64,000 bases of DNA. Source: Notospermus geniculatus. Its lineage: Eukaryota > Nemertea > Pilidiophora > Heteronemertea > Lineidae. Position 1 is the first letter of the stretch; each line of letters opens with the position of its first letter. Positions 12,776 to 25,800 of this stretch are shown one piece after another. Both the position numbers and the translations under genes were made by a program. Below the pieces are notes generated by a model. It was given only the letters and a program-made list of their open reading frames with translations, did not search any database and was not told the DNA's origin. The stretch lies in the NCBI GenBank assembly GCA_002633025.1, contig NMRB01001272.1, forward strand, positions 83,054 to 147,053, in the 5' to 3' direction.

Positions 12776-15146
12776 CTAAACGGCGCCGTTAATATCCGCG
12801 ACCCGTGTGCTTCTTTGAACTTTCCAGTGCAGTTCTGCGTATGTGATCTCGTGCAGGGGAACTCGCACTAATGTCGGACTGTTGCTGCTGATCGAGAGGA
12901 AAATCGCCGTGGCGATGTTGAAAGCGAAGGCCACGGCCGGCAGATGAAACTAAAAGAAGACGAAGACACGTGAAAATAGAGTGTTGAAGAGATCACACGC
13001 TAACGATAACGTTGGCGTTAACGCTATTTCTTGCATGTGTTTCATGTACATGTGCAAAAAATATCGTTAACGTAAATGTTATCGTTAGCGTGTGATCTCT
13101 TAAACTCCCTAATATGGTCTTACTCGGCCGTTGTAGGCTATACACGGTCAAATTGTTCTTCAAAATGTTCGGAAAATGCACAATTAAAGGAACGTGCTAA
13201 GCATTACTGGAAGCATACGGGATTCGCTGTTATTTTCCCCTTGGTTCACAGCGGTTTCGTAAGGATTACCTACCAGTACCAACATTCTGGCCATGGCTCC
13301 GAAAATATACGTCGAGAAAAATGCTGAAATAAAAAAATTCGTATCATACATGTATGTTATGTAATGGTGTCTAATGTCTGATTGGACCCTCCATTAATAG
13401 GTAGAAAATTACCATCCCCTTATCCGACATGAGTAAACGTACGTGGTGGTCAGCTGCTGGTGGTAGGCTTGATAAAAGAGCTGTCAGAAAGGCGCGTCAG
13501 AAAGGACGGGGCCAGTCTCACAGACTCCTCCAGTCTCGCTCAAATACTCACCTGCAAATAGTGCTAGGAAACACGAATGTACACTGATGACATAGAAAAA
13601 TCCCCCGAGAGATGCACAAGTCAGGACGGCATTGAAGGCCCAGGTACCATTGTAAATCTGGTAAGGTGGGGCCGCTAAGCTGACGGCTGGAAAGAAAGTA
13701 TAGAACAATGGGAACCCTAGCTCACTGCCTCAATAGGTGTCACTAGTGGTTAAAACTACATGTATTGAAATGAAACTGACATCCTGGGCCTGATCAATTT
13801 CCCACAAAAGGCGTCCACTGTAGGACATGTGGTTTCCGTGTGCTGCCCTCTATCGTAGCTAGGATCCCACTATAATTGTAACATACACCCTGTACATGTA
13901 TCCAAATTGTTTATTTGGTTTGGGATTTATGTTGGCTCGCACAGGAGTCCTGGCATGAAATTCAGGCGTGTTTTGAAGGCGAGAAATGAAGGAGGGGACC
14001 CTCATTTATTTAGCACATACCGGCAAATATGCTGACTGTAGATCCCAGGATCGCGTGAAGACAAGTAGTAGGAGATGCTACCAACATAGCCAATAGAATA
14101 AGGACTCCACTAGCGACATGCATGGACCCGTAAATCTGGCCCATGCCGTTGGGAATGGCCAACCAAACCTGCGAAAATGTAAAGTGCGTTGCAAAATTAT
14201 TCACTAAGTTTTGTCAAACGGACTCCTTCAGTTCGCCAGGAAGATTTTTGGAGACACCGGACTATCCGTGAGAACTTACCTGTCCCCAGTCTAAATTCGT
14301 CGCGTTCACTGCTGGGGTGCTGGTGTCGAAGTGTGGATTGTTGGTTCCAACAGCCGCCAGGAAGACGAATATGACGACATTGAATGGCAGGTTCATCGCT
14401 GGCAGGTTTAATTTCCCAAATAATGTTGCAAGCCCGCTGGCAACATATACACTGGAAAGTTGATTGGAAATCTGTATGTCAAACGTGGGATTTTATGGAC
14501 ACTGCTCAAGGCACTACTCCATAACCAATCAATTTTATCGTTGAAGAAAAAGTCAGATGGACAGCTGGTCCCTCCTGCGTACGTACCTTATGATTCCAAG
14601 TCCTACGGTCTCCAGGATTACCCACGGATACCAGACCGGATGCACGGAAGCAGCAATCACGATCCCTACCAGCATTCCATGAAATGTGCACCCTCCCGAC
14701 TGAATATCTGCTCGGTTTATCTTCAGTATTAACGCCGTGAAAATGGCCGTCAGTAGCCCCAGCAACGCATTGATGGCGACCCAACGACTGCTTACAAACA
14801 TGGCAATCAAAATGATCAGCCCGCTGATTGGATTATTAAGGAAGATGGGGGCGCCTATTCCTCGGAACAGCCAATTCGGTAACTGCACAAACCACGGCTT
14901 GTCCTTCAGAAGTTCATTTAACACGTTGATGTCTCCGGTGACGTACTTCAAAAAGGGGTTTGTCGGCCGCAATGACGCGATTTTGTCCGACCTTGACCCC
15001 TGCATGTTTGGTGGTGCGTTTTCCTGGTCAGAGCCCGGATGTGACATCGATGGCTTTTCGTCTTTTTCCGTATCCGTTGGGACAGGAATAAGTTCAGTTG
15101 ATTCCTTCCAGTTTGCCGTGGACTGTTTGTCCACATTCTTCTTCGG
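12776..15146 (-). CDS. SLC14A: Urea transporter (SLC14 family)
   Basis: Six exons in consistent phase: 15146-14587, 14451-14280, 14168-14021, 13686-13552, 13323-13274 and 12949-12776 (TAG stop), 412 residues, close to the usual 380-430. The N-terminal 80 residues are polar. The first half then shows NNPISGLIILIAMF and HGMLVGIVIA, and ends with LPAMNLPFN. The second half shows MGQIYGSMHVASGVLILLAM, SPTTCLHAILGS, the APPYQIYNGTWAFNAVLTC block and LPAVAFAFN. This two-fold repeat matches channel-like urea transporters, which pass urea across the plasma membrane. Both copies of the family LPxxTxPF motif are altered: Asn replaces Thr in the first, and Ala replaces Thr and Pro in the second. The start is uncertain: the exon border at 15146 has a good acceptor, but an in-frame ATG lies at 15200. 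Confidence 0.92.
12987..13101. repeat. Hairpin in a urea transporter intron
   Basis: The arms AAGAGATCACACGCTAACGA and its complement are separated by about 60 bp that also contains GTTAACG-type palindromic steps. It lies in the intron between the last two exons. Confidence 0.8.
13728..13870 (+). repeat. Dispersed repeat family F, copy 1
   Basis: It contains GTGTCACTAGTGGTTAAAAC, TGAAATGAAACTGACATCC, CTGATCAATTTCCCAC and GCCCTCTATCGTAGCTAGGA. The same blocks in the same order recur at 47312-47456, and inverted at 34086-34384. Confidence 0.8.
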
Positions 15147-16475
15147 CTGAAAGCATAAAGTGGAAAAGATAGGGCCTATGGTCATAAGGATACTGTTCAT
15201 TCCCCGATAGAGGGCCTACTCCGATCGTGGTTCAATCGGTCAACATTACAAAGGACATTAATTAAAGTGTAAATTAAAACACCACGATTGATAGGAGGTT
15301 GTAATACCACGCCACATCTGTCGATATTCCACAAATCAACTGGCAGGATTTTGTCGAAAAATCAACAGAGGTTTTTTCTTATTCGCTGATTGCTTCTTAA
15401 GAAACCTCTGTGGTTACGCCCATGCACACATCTGTAGCCGCCAATTTCGCTAGTATTGATGAAGGTGAGGAGCGTTGATATGATCAAAGAAGTTGATTGC
15501 CTCGATGTACTTATTGATGTCTTACAGAGTACAGCTGATACCATTCCGAGGTAACACTAGGTAATTAACGTTGGGTACGAATTGTGCATCGGTGCACATG
15601 ACAATACTGCGCTGTACGTCTAAATCATGCGCCGATTCCCTTTCGCCTCGAATATCTCAAGTTCAAGATGAGTATGCTCAGCTTCCTACAAATGACCAGT
15701 AATTGAAAATAGAACGTGTAAGACCTCTTGCTCTCTCTAGGAATTGCATTGCTGTAGCAGACAATGTAAGAAGGACTTGCATTCCTAGGACCATTCCTTT
15801 CACCCCGACAAGATGAATTTGAACAACATAATAATGCTCGATCATAATGCTCTCTGATGAAAAAAAAATCATTATTCTTAATCTTATTCATGTTATGTCC
15901 GCTTCAAGGATGTGCACCATTGCATTGCCCTATTTCCGGTTCCTGGTGTTATCCATTTCTTCGGAGGCAATGTATTAAGACATCCAATTTCGGTTACTTA
16001 GCAACAGACGAAAATAAATCTTTATTAGCCAACATGAAGGTGTAATTATCGTGGTTCTTTTCCAAACTCCACCTCTGTCGTGACATGATAAGATACATGT
16101 ATGCCGAGAGTGAACTGTTGGGTCACAGAAATAGATTGATAAAACAGAATAAACTACATGTACATGTTATTGTCATAAACTACTGTTTACATCTCAGGCT
16201 TGAAATCCACTTTCACGATTTCATTAAATTTGCATGCGGCAGTAGCAAAAATGAAATGAAATTAGCGGAACGAGAAAACTCAGTCAAACCCGGTCATTAA
16301 TTAGTACTTAACGATTCAAATTGTCATTTTTAGCTCATCTGGTGAGTTCTAACGGTGGTGTTTTGACCTTGAAATCGTATGTATCTATTTAGGTGCCCTA
16401 TGCGTACATCGAATTTTGACCCTTTTCGACTTCACATATGGCGGCCAATCGGCCATCTAAAAAAACAACTTAGCC

Positions 16476-16613
16476 AATGGGTCATGAATAAAGACTAGCA
16501 AATGCTTTTATGTACATGTATTTCAGATTTGTACAGCATTGCCCAGTGCATTTGTTTTGCAAAATTCAATTTAATGCATTTACTAGTCTTTATTTACATG
16601 TATATTACCCAAT
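16476..16613. mobile_element. MITE family C, copy 1
   Basis: Inverted ends read TGAATAAAGACTAGCAAATG and, diverged, CATTTACTAGTCTTTATTTA. Copy 2 is at 50158-50273 and shares the same stem and loop. Confidence 0.8.
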
Positions 16614-18029
16614 ATCTGATGAAGAATAGCAGCTTCATGTAGAATATTTTAACTTGGTATGAGTATGTGTATGTGGATACCTGCTACTATGATTGCTACA
16701 TTTTAGCTCTATTGCACTTCAAATATGGCCTCCAGCAAGTCGCCATATTGAAGAAAGATTTTGACTCCTATCTTATGAACAGTAAGTAGGCCTACCACAA
16801 GCAAAGTTCTAACCTGGTATGATATTGACTTGACACTTGTTAGTTCTTCTGTTACATTCACCCAGGTGAGCGCATGGTCCATGGACCATTTTTATCAATT
16901 ACATGTAAGTACCTTCTAGGAAAACGTTCACATTTGCATACCGCAAACCACCGCAAGCAACAATCCCAGCTTTCTCGACCAATGGATTAACTAGGGCAGA
17001 CTCTTTTAGCGGCACTCTACCTTATTCGTCTGCCTTCCATTTGTGGTCACGTTAGAGGATCCCCTCACCTTAATTAAGGAGATATTAGATGACATGATCG
17101 ATGGGGCTGCATGGACATATTGTCTTTCTCTTAATCAACGGTAATTATCAATCTGGCTTATTGGTTTTGAAAGGCAAGTTATTTTCCCAGTGGGTGTAGA
17201 ATTACATGGCGCTCAAAACAGGTTGCATCTTTCTTTTACTTAGTGGTATTTACGTCAGTCTGTCTTACTTTTAAAAAGTCGGGACGTGTCCTGTTGCCCC
17301 TAATATTAGATCCAAATATTGTCTACATCCAAATAATGTAATGTTCAAAGATGGAGGCAGGGAAAATAAAAACGAATGCTTGTTTTGCTTTTCTGTACGT
17401 ACTCAGTTAATACAACATTCGTGTACCGGTACTGTACATATACGCTGAGTATCTTTTTAATTTTTAAATGTTTTTAACTGAACGCCCTATTTTTTCCGGG
17501 GAAATTTCTTCATTTTTTCCTGCAAACATAATCTCTAAATTGTTTCAGGATGTTCATGCAACAGGTGTGTTTGTATCTACAATTGTCTAACTGATACTAT
17601 ATACCTTGATCCAGGGTAGGACATTTTCACGCTACTGTATATAATGAACCAATCGATTTATCATCCTAAGGGCCTGGGAATTATTCATGATTAACTTATT
17701 GCTTACTGCTACATTCTAAAAGTCAATATATAACTATACCTAATCTGAGTGATTAATTAGACATTGTATCACACTGCCCACATAGCAATATTCGGTGAAA
17801 AAAACAAGCGCTATTTCAAAGCTATGTAAATTTGTTTCGTTTAAATCCATTTTGTAGACAACATACGTGTACTTCAATGTGTTTATCAGGATGTAGAGAA
17901 ACACACGGAAATCCATTACATCCGAAAATGACGGAAGGGATGAGCAACGTAAGCTGTATAAATTTATTACATGCTTTCCACACTCCCATTGGAGAAGTAT
18001 TCAAATTTAATTAAGCATTATGTAACTTG

Positions 18030-18225
18030 GATTTCCGGCTGGTGAAGCAAATTGAAGCACTTCACCTGTGAGGCATGTGAGGTGCTGGGTTCGATTCCCG
18101 TCAGACCTGGCATTAAAAGTTCTTCCAGGGCGATGGTTTCCTCCTACATTATACACAAAGTCGTTCAGACAGCTTTCAACCCAATATTTCAAAAAAGCGT
18201 TCATAATGTCTGACACCATGCCCAA
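18030..18225 (+). repeat. tRNA-derived SINE-like segment
   Basis: A B box (GGGTTCGATTCCC) lies near 18088, followed by a non-tRNA body with GTTCTTCCAGGGCGATGG and TTTCCTCCTAC. The upstream part lacks a clean cloverleaf, so I call it a SINE head rather than a tRNA gene. Confidence 0.45.
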
Positions 18226-19859
18226 CTGGATTTTATTTGAAACAAGTTTTCGGTCCTTAATGTGGATATAAATTACGTACAGTGTATAAAGAATATTTCA
18301 GCAACAGGATAGAGATACAAAGTATATTCCATCATGATATGACGATCACGTAGGATCAAAATCTAGTTTTGAATAAATCTAGTTGATTATGAAAAAGTGT
18401 CACCATATATCATTTATTCACATGTAAAAACAAATTCAATAGAGAAGGGCAAACAAGAAGTTGGGAACTTTAGCATGCCAAGTAGGACGTTTTGATCCAC
18501 AACAACGCCTGTGTGCATGATTACGCCACCTCCGAAGATTATGAACAGAATTCTAGCGCACCTGCCTACGTAAATTTGATATGCCTACAGTAACAAACCC
18601 AAGTTGGACTTAATAGATTAAAGTGTGAAATTGGTCGGAAATATTAAAATCGCTTTTTCAATTAACATTCACATTCACTCACCAGCGATTCGTCGACCTA
18701 CCTGAACCGTTCCGAGGAAACATCTTAAGACGACATAGTAAAGATTATCCAAAATGAACAGCAGCCTAATCATGGAAACGTCACCCAAATGGCATCTCAG
18801 TGACAACACAGCATTTTCATGTGTTTCTATGGTTACCACAACATCGACGCATGTGCCCTGATTGGTTTATCTAGTTGTGATGATGGAGGATGTAGAATAT
18901 GACTGTATGACTGCCAACCTATGATTGAAGTTAGTTATTAAAACTTCAGAATATTTAATTCGATTGACTATATTGCCAGTGACAACATTGTACATGTACC
19001 TTTCAATAAATGTACATGATTGTTATTTTTAAAGAGAATTTCTGTCGATTTTTTCCGATTATGATGTCTGAAATTTGGAACAATGCGTTAAAGAGGCTGT
19101 ATCACGATAAAAACTCCAACGATGTAACGCTTTTTATTCATGGGATGTAGAAATTTCAAAAACACAAAAGTGCATGTAGTTTTTTTTTAAAATTTTACAT
19201 ACTACATGTACTTCATCAAACTTATTATAAGTTGAATATGTAAAGGTACATGTAATGGGAATGTTGTTTATCAAAAACTTTCTTTGGTCAAAAGTGTTAC
19301 ATCTTTATACAACATCCAGGTTTTCAGAGGGTTTCGCAGTTCTTTAGCGATACAGCCACTTTAAATCACAAACTTTTCTACTCGATCCAGAAAATCGCTT
19401 TTCCCGTTTAATCACTTTGATGCCCATGATTTTTATTTAGGTGGAGCTTTATGTAAATCACGATTTTACTGGGCTTTTAAACCACCTGACATGCCTGAAA
19501 TCCATTATACTTTACTCACTCACGGTGCAGCAGCAACCATCGACCTACATGTTAACACACTAGAAAACGCATTTTACCACAATGAGGAAATGCTGGTGAA
19601 GATTTCCGTTACAAAAGCTGACTAGTGCTCGAATATTATACACCCAATTATCCTTTGGGGTACTTCACGAATACCGACCTAAAAGCAACACGACAAATGT
19701 TTTATTTCGTTCTGACTGCGGAGGCTAAGATGGTAATCTGCATGTACATGTACATGTAGTTTGCACGCGTGTTGACAAGTGTTTGAATATCATAACACAA
19801 ATGCATTAGGCTTTTTCGAACAATCGTCATGTAAATTAATCCGTACACAGACTTCATCC

Positions 19860-21125
19860 AATAAGGTAAAGTGGTACAATTCTAGCCCCCTTTTCTGGTT
19901 TTATAAGGGTTTCACCACCAAAACACTTGAATATCAACATGAAATTTGGCATGTAGGTAGTCATGCAAGTCAGATGGATGGCTCAATTCAAAATAACTTT
20001 TTAACTGAATTCGTTTTTGAGAAATAAATTATTTTCAAAAAGTTTACAGGGGCTATAATTGTACCACCGAAGTGGGGCAATTGTAGCCCCTGTGCATTTT
20101 CAGGAATAAATGCCAAAATAAAGCACAATTTCCAAGAAATGAGTTCATCTACCTCTAGTTGAGTGCAATGATATAATTTTTGAAGGTTTGGGTTGACCTT
20201 TGAGTTTTGAGGGGGTACAATGACCCCCCTCACATGATGTCACAAAAAGTAGCTACCAGTAGTCAAAATTCACTGCCAACATATGAATAAAACACATTCT
20301 CTCAGAGTAAATCGCCTTTTTATCACAATTTCACCTGTTTGGAGTGTCTGCTATCTTTTTCTACTGTACCGTGGGGGGGGGGGGTACCCCAACCCCCTTG
20401 ACCACAAGGGATCAAAATTATTTTGGAAAAAAAATTCACCAATTTTCATACTCAAATGAAGCTAATACCAAGAGGAACTGAATCAAACAGTTTCTGACTG
20501 TTGAAACCCTGTGAAATGGCGGGTCAAAAGTTGGGGGCTCAAAAATCGCCGATTTTCATGTAAATTCAGCCATGGAAGGGTTAATTTTTGACCAAATCAG
20601 ATCATTCAACCTGTGTTATTCCATTATAATAGAAAGGAAGCATATAAAATGAGTTTTCGTAACCTTTGGGGTCTGTGTTAACAGAAAGAGGTGGGGCTAT
20701 AATTGTACCATGCACAGGGGCTATAATTGTACCATACGGGTCTTTTTTGGAAATGGCAAACCTCTGGGTAGTTCAGTTCAGTAATCAAAATCTGAGGAAT
20801 GCCATCAATAGGTAACTTCCCAAAGCTACTTCTGTCACAGTATCAGCTAATAGAATGGCAAATTGATGAAGTTATACTAATTCTAGCAAACCACGTCTTG
20901 GGGTTTCAAAAGTGACCCTTTCGTTCAGATGTCTTCAAGCCCACACCACCACCAGGTTCTTTGATAAACTTAGGAAATTTCTTCTGCCTGAGGTCTCTGA
21001 GAAGTGTATCTTGAATATTATAGATCATTGGATTAGGCAGTATACATCTCCTTGCAATGCTGGCCATGTTTCCACTCAGGGGCTAGAATTGTACCGGGGC
21101 TAGAATTGCACCACTTTACCTTATT
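19860..21125. mobile_element. 1.27-kb element with inverted ends and internal repeats
   Basis: The left end reads AATAAGGTAAAGTGGTACAA and the right end is its near complement (CACCACTTTACCTTATT). The phrase GGGGCTATAATTGTACCA, or a close variant, recurs inside near 20048, 20694, 20714, 21078 and 21095 in either orientation. No transposase frame is visible. It looks like a non-autonomous transposon with iterated subterminal motifs. Confidence 0.75.
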
Positions 21126-21430
21126 TGTTAAAGTTTAGATTAAACAACCGTCATAAAATATTTAGCGTATATGCCTGCAGAAAAAGGTGTGCGTTCACAC
21201 TCGGGGGAAATATCTATGTTCGATGCTTGTGATTTGGGGCAATGGTCGATTCGTTCTAATGGTATCTTATACTGCGGCATCCACTATAAATAAATTGAAT
21301 AAATAAAAAACTTGTTCTGAGCGGTACCTTATGATATTCAAGGGTCTGGAATTGAGCAATACAACAAGGGCCTGGGGCCTATTCACAAAACACCCGTAAG
21401 GGCACACAAATCCTTTGTCAGGCTGATACT

Positions 21431-21560
21431 AGGGAGTTTTCGCAAAGCCCCCGAAACGCCAACGCGAACGCCAAACCTATTGTTCGATGCCGCGAAGAGA
21501 GTACGGAACAAAAGGATAGATGCTCACGTTGGCGTTTCGGGGGCTTTGCGAAAACTCCCC
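21431..21560. repeat. Palindromic foldback element
   Basis: The outer arms GGGAGTTTTCGCAAAGCCCC and complement extend inward through CGAAACGCCAACG, giving about 33 bp of near-perfect stem around a 60-bp loop. Confidence 0.8.
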
Positions 21561-21974
21561 AGTGAACAACAGGTTGCCCGCAAATGCACAATAGTTTACA
21601 CACTCCTGTAAGTTACGTGAGCTTCATGAATAAGGTCCGTGGTCCTTCGTATACTTAAAATGACGACAGCATTGTTGAAACTCCCCCAATCAATTTGAAC
21701 GTGCAGTCTTGTAATAGTCAAGCATTTGAAGGACTGTATATCAAATAACAGAATATGCATACATGTATCAAGGTTATTCACTCTTATTCAGCCTTGGAAA
21801 TCAACAACGCACACTGCTCTACCACCATTACCACACACTACAAAACAGCTGTTGTTTGCCGGATGAAAGGGACACAACGAATACCAGCCCAACAAGGTGT
21901 GCAGAGAGGCACTAAACCGAACTTCAAATATCATATCGATCCTCGTTGACCTCAGAAGGCACGTCCCAACCAGT

Positions 21975-22099
21975 TGGTATAAAATGCAGGTTGCAGGTTG
22001 ACCTGCAGGCAATAGTATCCTCTGACTTCACCATTGGACACTAATAGCACTGACCCTAACCATTGCCGGCATTAACATGCAACCTGCACTTTATACCGA
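21975..22099. repeat. Palindromic foldback element
   Basis: The arms GGTATAAAATGCAGGTTGCA and TGCAACCTGCACTTTATACC face each other across about 80 bp. Confidence 0.75.
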
Positions 22100-22826
22100 C
22101 CACTTCCCAAACGGCCAGGCAGCAGGCGAGGACTTCGGCAAAGGAAGAAGGGCTTTAGGTCCGGGGACCCTCCCGCAACATGACCTCCTGTTACAAAAGC
22201 TGCGGATCATATTAGCTTTAAATTAATAATAGAAAATATCATTACCTTCAATGTAATCATAGACATATCATCATTAGCACCCTCCATCTTTCTCTGTTTG
22301 TCTAGTTTGGGTCCCTTTCCCTGACTGGTTCACAAAAACCGCGCCTTTCACCGTCCTAAATACTACGGACTGAATATCTCGATCAGGTAGAGAATGTATG
22401 GAACAGGGTTATGCCAACATACAGCACAATGGTTGCCTTACAGTCATCGACTGAACAACTGGCATTGTAGGCCTAGTACCATTGAATGACACTCCACCTA
22501 CAACTGCAAGGAGAGTAGGGAACATTTTGAATTATTTCTCGTTCTGAATGGACCATATGACCTCTCCCATGCGTCGTTACCGCCAGCATGCGTGGTGACA
22601 CTACAATGTGGTGGGAGAAGCGTTCGCGATAATGCACAGGGCGAATCTACATGTAGGCCTACATACATGATGTGAGCAGAACGTCATTCAACTCCCCTCA
22701 AACACAGTAGATGGATACTCTGAAAAGAGGGGTCAATCACGTTCACCTCCGAATTTTCTAATTCGGCAATTTTGTGATATAAGAATTATTCTCCTGCGAA
22801 AAGAATCGACAAGAACTCGTCAAAAT

Positions 22827-25800
22827 TCAAATCATATTTAATACTGCACTGACAGAAGTGTTCGAATACATGTAACTCGCTTGAGTTGGGAAGTAGACGA
22901 ATGTCACATTGGTCGATGATGAACTATTGGTGATACCTCTCAAACAATACGGAAGATCTTTGCCATCACTGCATGATACGCCCTTTATAAGATGCATGAT
23001 CACTTCATAGGCACCGAGGATGCAGAATACGAAGCCAGCTGTAGCCGTGAGGATTGGTGGGATGTTCCTCCAGTAGTACCAAGGTTTCTGTCCACACTGC
23101 TTCAGGTAGCACAAGGCAGGCATGATGAAAATGAGAGGTATCGATGATACGATGCCCTGGAATACAGAACAGAATGGTGGCGTCAGTGTATTTACTATTG
23201 TATCACCCTTTCATTTGTCTTGACATTTCGCGTTAAATGGTCGCGATATTGCCATATTAGCGAGGTTTCGCAAGCGCCCGGTTAGGCCATACGACAACGT
23301 TTATCTATTGTTTGGGTATACCCACACAATAGATAAACGTCGTCGTAGGGCCTAACCGGGCGCTTGCGAAACCTCACTATTGTCGACAGCCGGCGCTACC
23401 GCGGTGATTGCGTCATTCTCCAATACGGTAGTCGTGAGTGTTGGAGAATGTACATGTATGATTACAATACAATGCATAGTGGATACCCTAGGAAAGAGAG
23501 TTACTCTACATGGGGCGAGGTTGATAAGTGGTAGTTTAACAACACTGTCAATAGAGGTCTCCTTTAGCACGGTATGTTTAGCGCATGATAGGGAAGGAGT
23601 AATGTGCCTCGTTTAGTTCCCACAGATGCACACGCGATTTGGTTTCCGCTCGGTCCAAATGAGGTTCAGGCTGATCGAAAAACGATCCAGATTAGATATC
23701 TATTGGATTAAATATTATTCGATTCGATTTCACGCAAAAATCGTACTTACGTTGATTTCCATAACAATGCTTACGCAACTTGTTGCCATGGCAATGGCGA
23801 CTGTTGAACAACATATCGCGAGAGTTAACATGATATGACGTGACAAGGAAGTCCCCTCGTCGTTGGCCCAAATCGTATCTTCAATCACCTTGAAATGAAT
23901 CAATTAAAACTAATCATACTTGATATTTTTGTCGCGGTGATTTTTGCAATTTGTCGTATGGCAAACCATGTCGTTTTTATCAGCGAGAGTCTTCAAAGGG
24001 TGTTGTAGGACTTTGGCCTACAGTGTACAGTAAATACTGTAAAATCGGACTTGTAACATCACTTTGGTAGACCAGCCCACTTCAATACTATGATGGTCAC
24101 ATGACTGCACATCAACAGTCTGCAATACAAGCTGCGTTCTGATTGGTTTACAAGCACAATTGGCCAAATGACCATTCGAATTGAACTGTAATGTGACATT
24201 GACAGGCCTATTTTGAATGGATTGAGTACATGTGATCAGCTCTGATCATTCCCGAATAGGAAGCATTGGCTGTGCATCAATGGTTCTGCGGGTTGTCACA
24301 AAAAATTAACACAATGATGTCTTTTTTCACAACACCCTTTAAAGAACATGGTCCATTACTGCTGTTACGACCAACAATTGCGTACATGAAAAGTGACCGA
24401 CCCGGGGTGATCGATTAGGCAATCAAGATCATGCCCTTCTATCCAAGGCCTAGTCAGTGCCACTGTGCAAAATCGTAAACAGTGATTGGATAAAAGACGC
24501 ATATTCAACAGAATAACCACTCCCAGCTCGCTAAAGTGGGCTGGACCTTCTAATACCTGAAGTGATGTTACAAGTCCGATTTTACAGTANACCAGTCTGT
24601 ATCAAATAAGGGAAGAGCGATGCAAACTTGACGCCAACATAATAATTTTACAATTCAATGACATTCCCTTCCCCCTCCTTACTGGCAGATGGTAAGAAAT
24701 CAACTTCAAGCGACAGTTACCTTCCGGACAACGAAACATTGTATGGGATAGGTCAGCAAAATGTTGACTCCGTAAATGGCGCGGGCAACATTTGCGAAGT
24801 CATCGTAGCTACAATAATTTTCGAAAACATCGCCTGAAATGAAAAGAAAAATACAAGGCGTTGATCTGGCTCTCAGCAGTTCTAGTTCGCTATACTTGGT
24901 ATGGCCCGTACTATACAGAGAGACTGGGGACACCCAATGTTTCGTCAGTAGTAACACTTTTTGTTTACGGTACCAGCTTATTTCTTCATTTCCTTTATCT
25001 TGTACACGCCCACACATAATTACCATTGTCAAAAATAGAGTCCTCTCTTATCTATTTTGCCATTATAAAGCTTAAGGTTTCGATGAACATGGACATACAT
25101 GTAAATCTGATAAATCCGACAATATTCTTGATAACTCCAAGCACTTAAAGTTAACCTGATGAAATTACCTTCTGTAAACCCCCTAAACGTAGCATACCCC
25201 CCAACGCTGAAGAGGATCATCAAGGCACTGGTGACACAGAGACTTGTATGCACGACAATCGACCATGCTCGTTCAGTCTGTTTTTTCATCGAATCGAAGA
25301 CGAGGAAAGAATTGTGGTGACAGATGTACGCTGAATTATAAAGAACAGTGTTATAACCTAATGGAAACAAGAAGTACCAATTCATATTCGGACATGGTAG
25401 CCTATACAAGCCAGTTTCATAAAGCTGATACAATACACGCCACGTCCATGTATATGTACCTACCACTTACAAGCTACAATATTGAGACGATGAACGACAT
25501 ACAATAGATATCTTTTTTTGTTGTTGTAGATAATTGGTTACATACCTGTTGACATAATGCTTACACCATTGGCAAACCGTGTACTCGAGAATTGCCAGTC
25601 ATCGGACGCAGTCGGCCTGGAATTAACGAAATCTTGGCTTCATTTTTTTCTTGAAGTCCTCGCCAACACAATGGGCGATTTCAAAGTTGGTGTTAACACG
25701 GTGTTTACAATGCTTTAATGCATTAGGCGATTTTCAAAGTTGGTGTTAACACGGTGTTTAAAATGCTTTAATACATTGTAAATACTGTGTTAACACCAAC

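Larger units (their letters stand above)
15147..22826. other. Intergenic stretch with repeats, no gene recognised
   Basis: It separates the urea transporter from the 3' end of the SLC38A11-like gene. I recognise a MITE (16476-16613), a SINE-like segment (18030-18225), a 1.27-kb inverted-terminal element (19860-21125) and two hairpins. A further 5' exon of the urea transporter may lie just above 15146. Confidence 0.5.
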
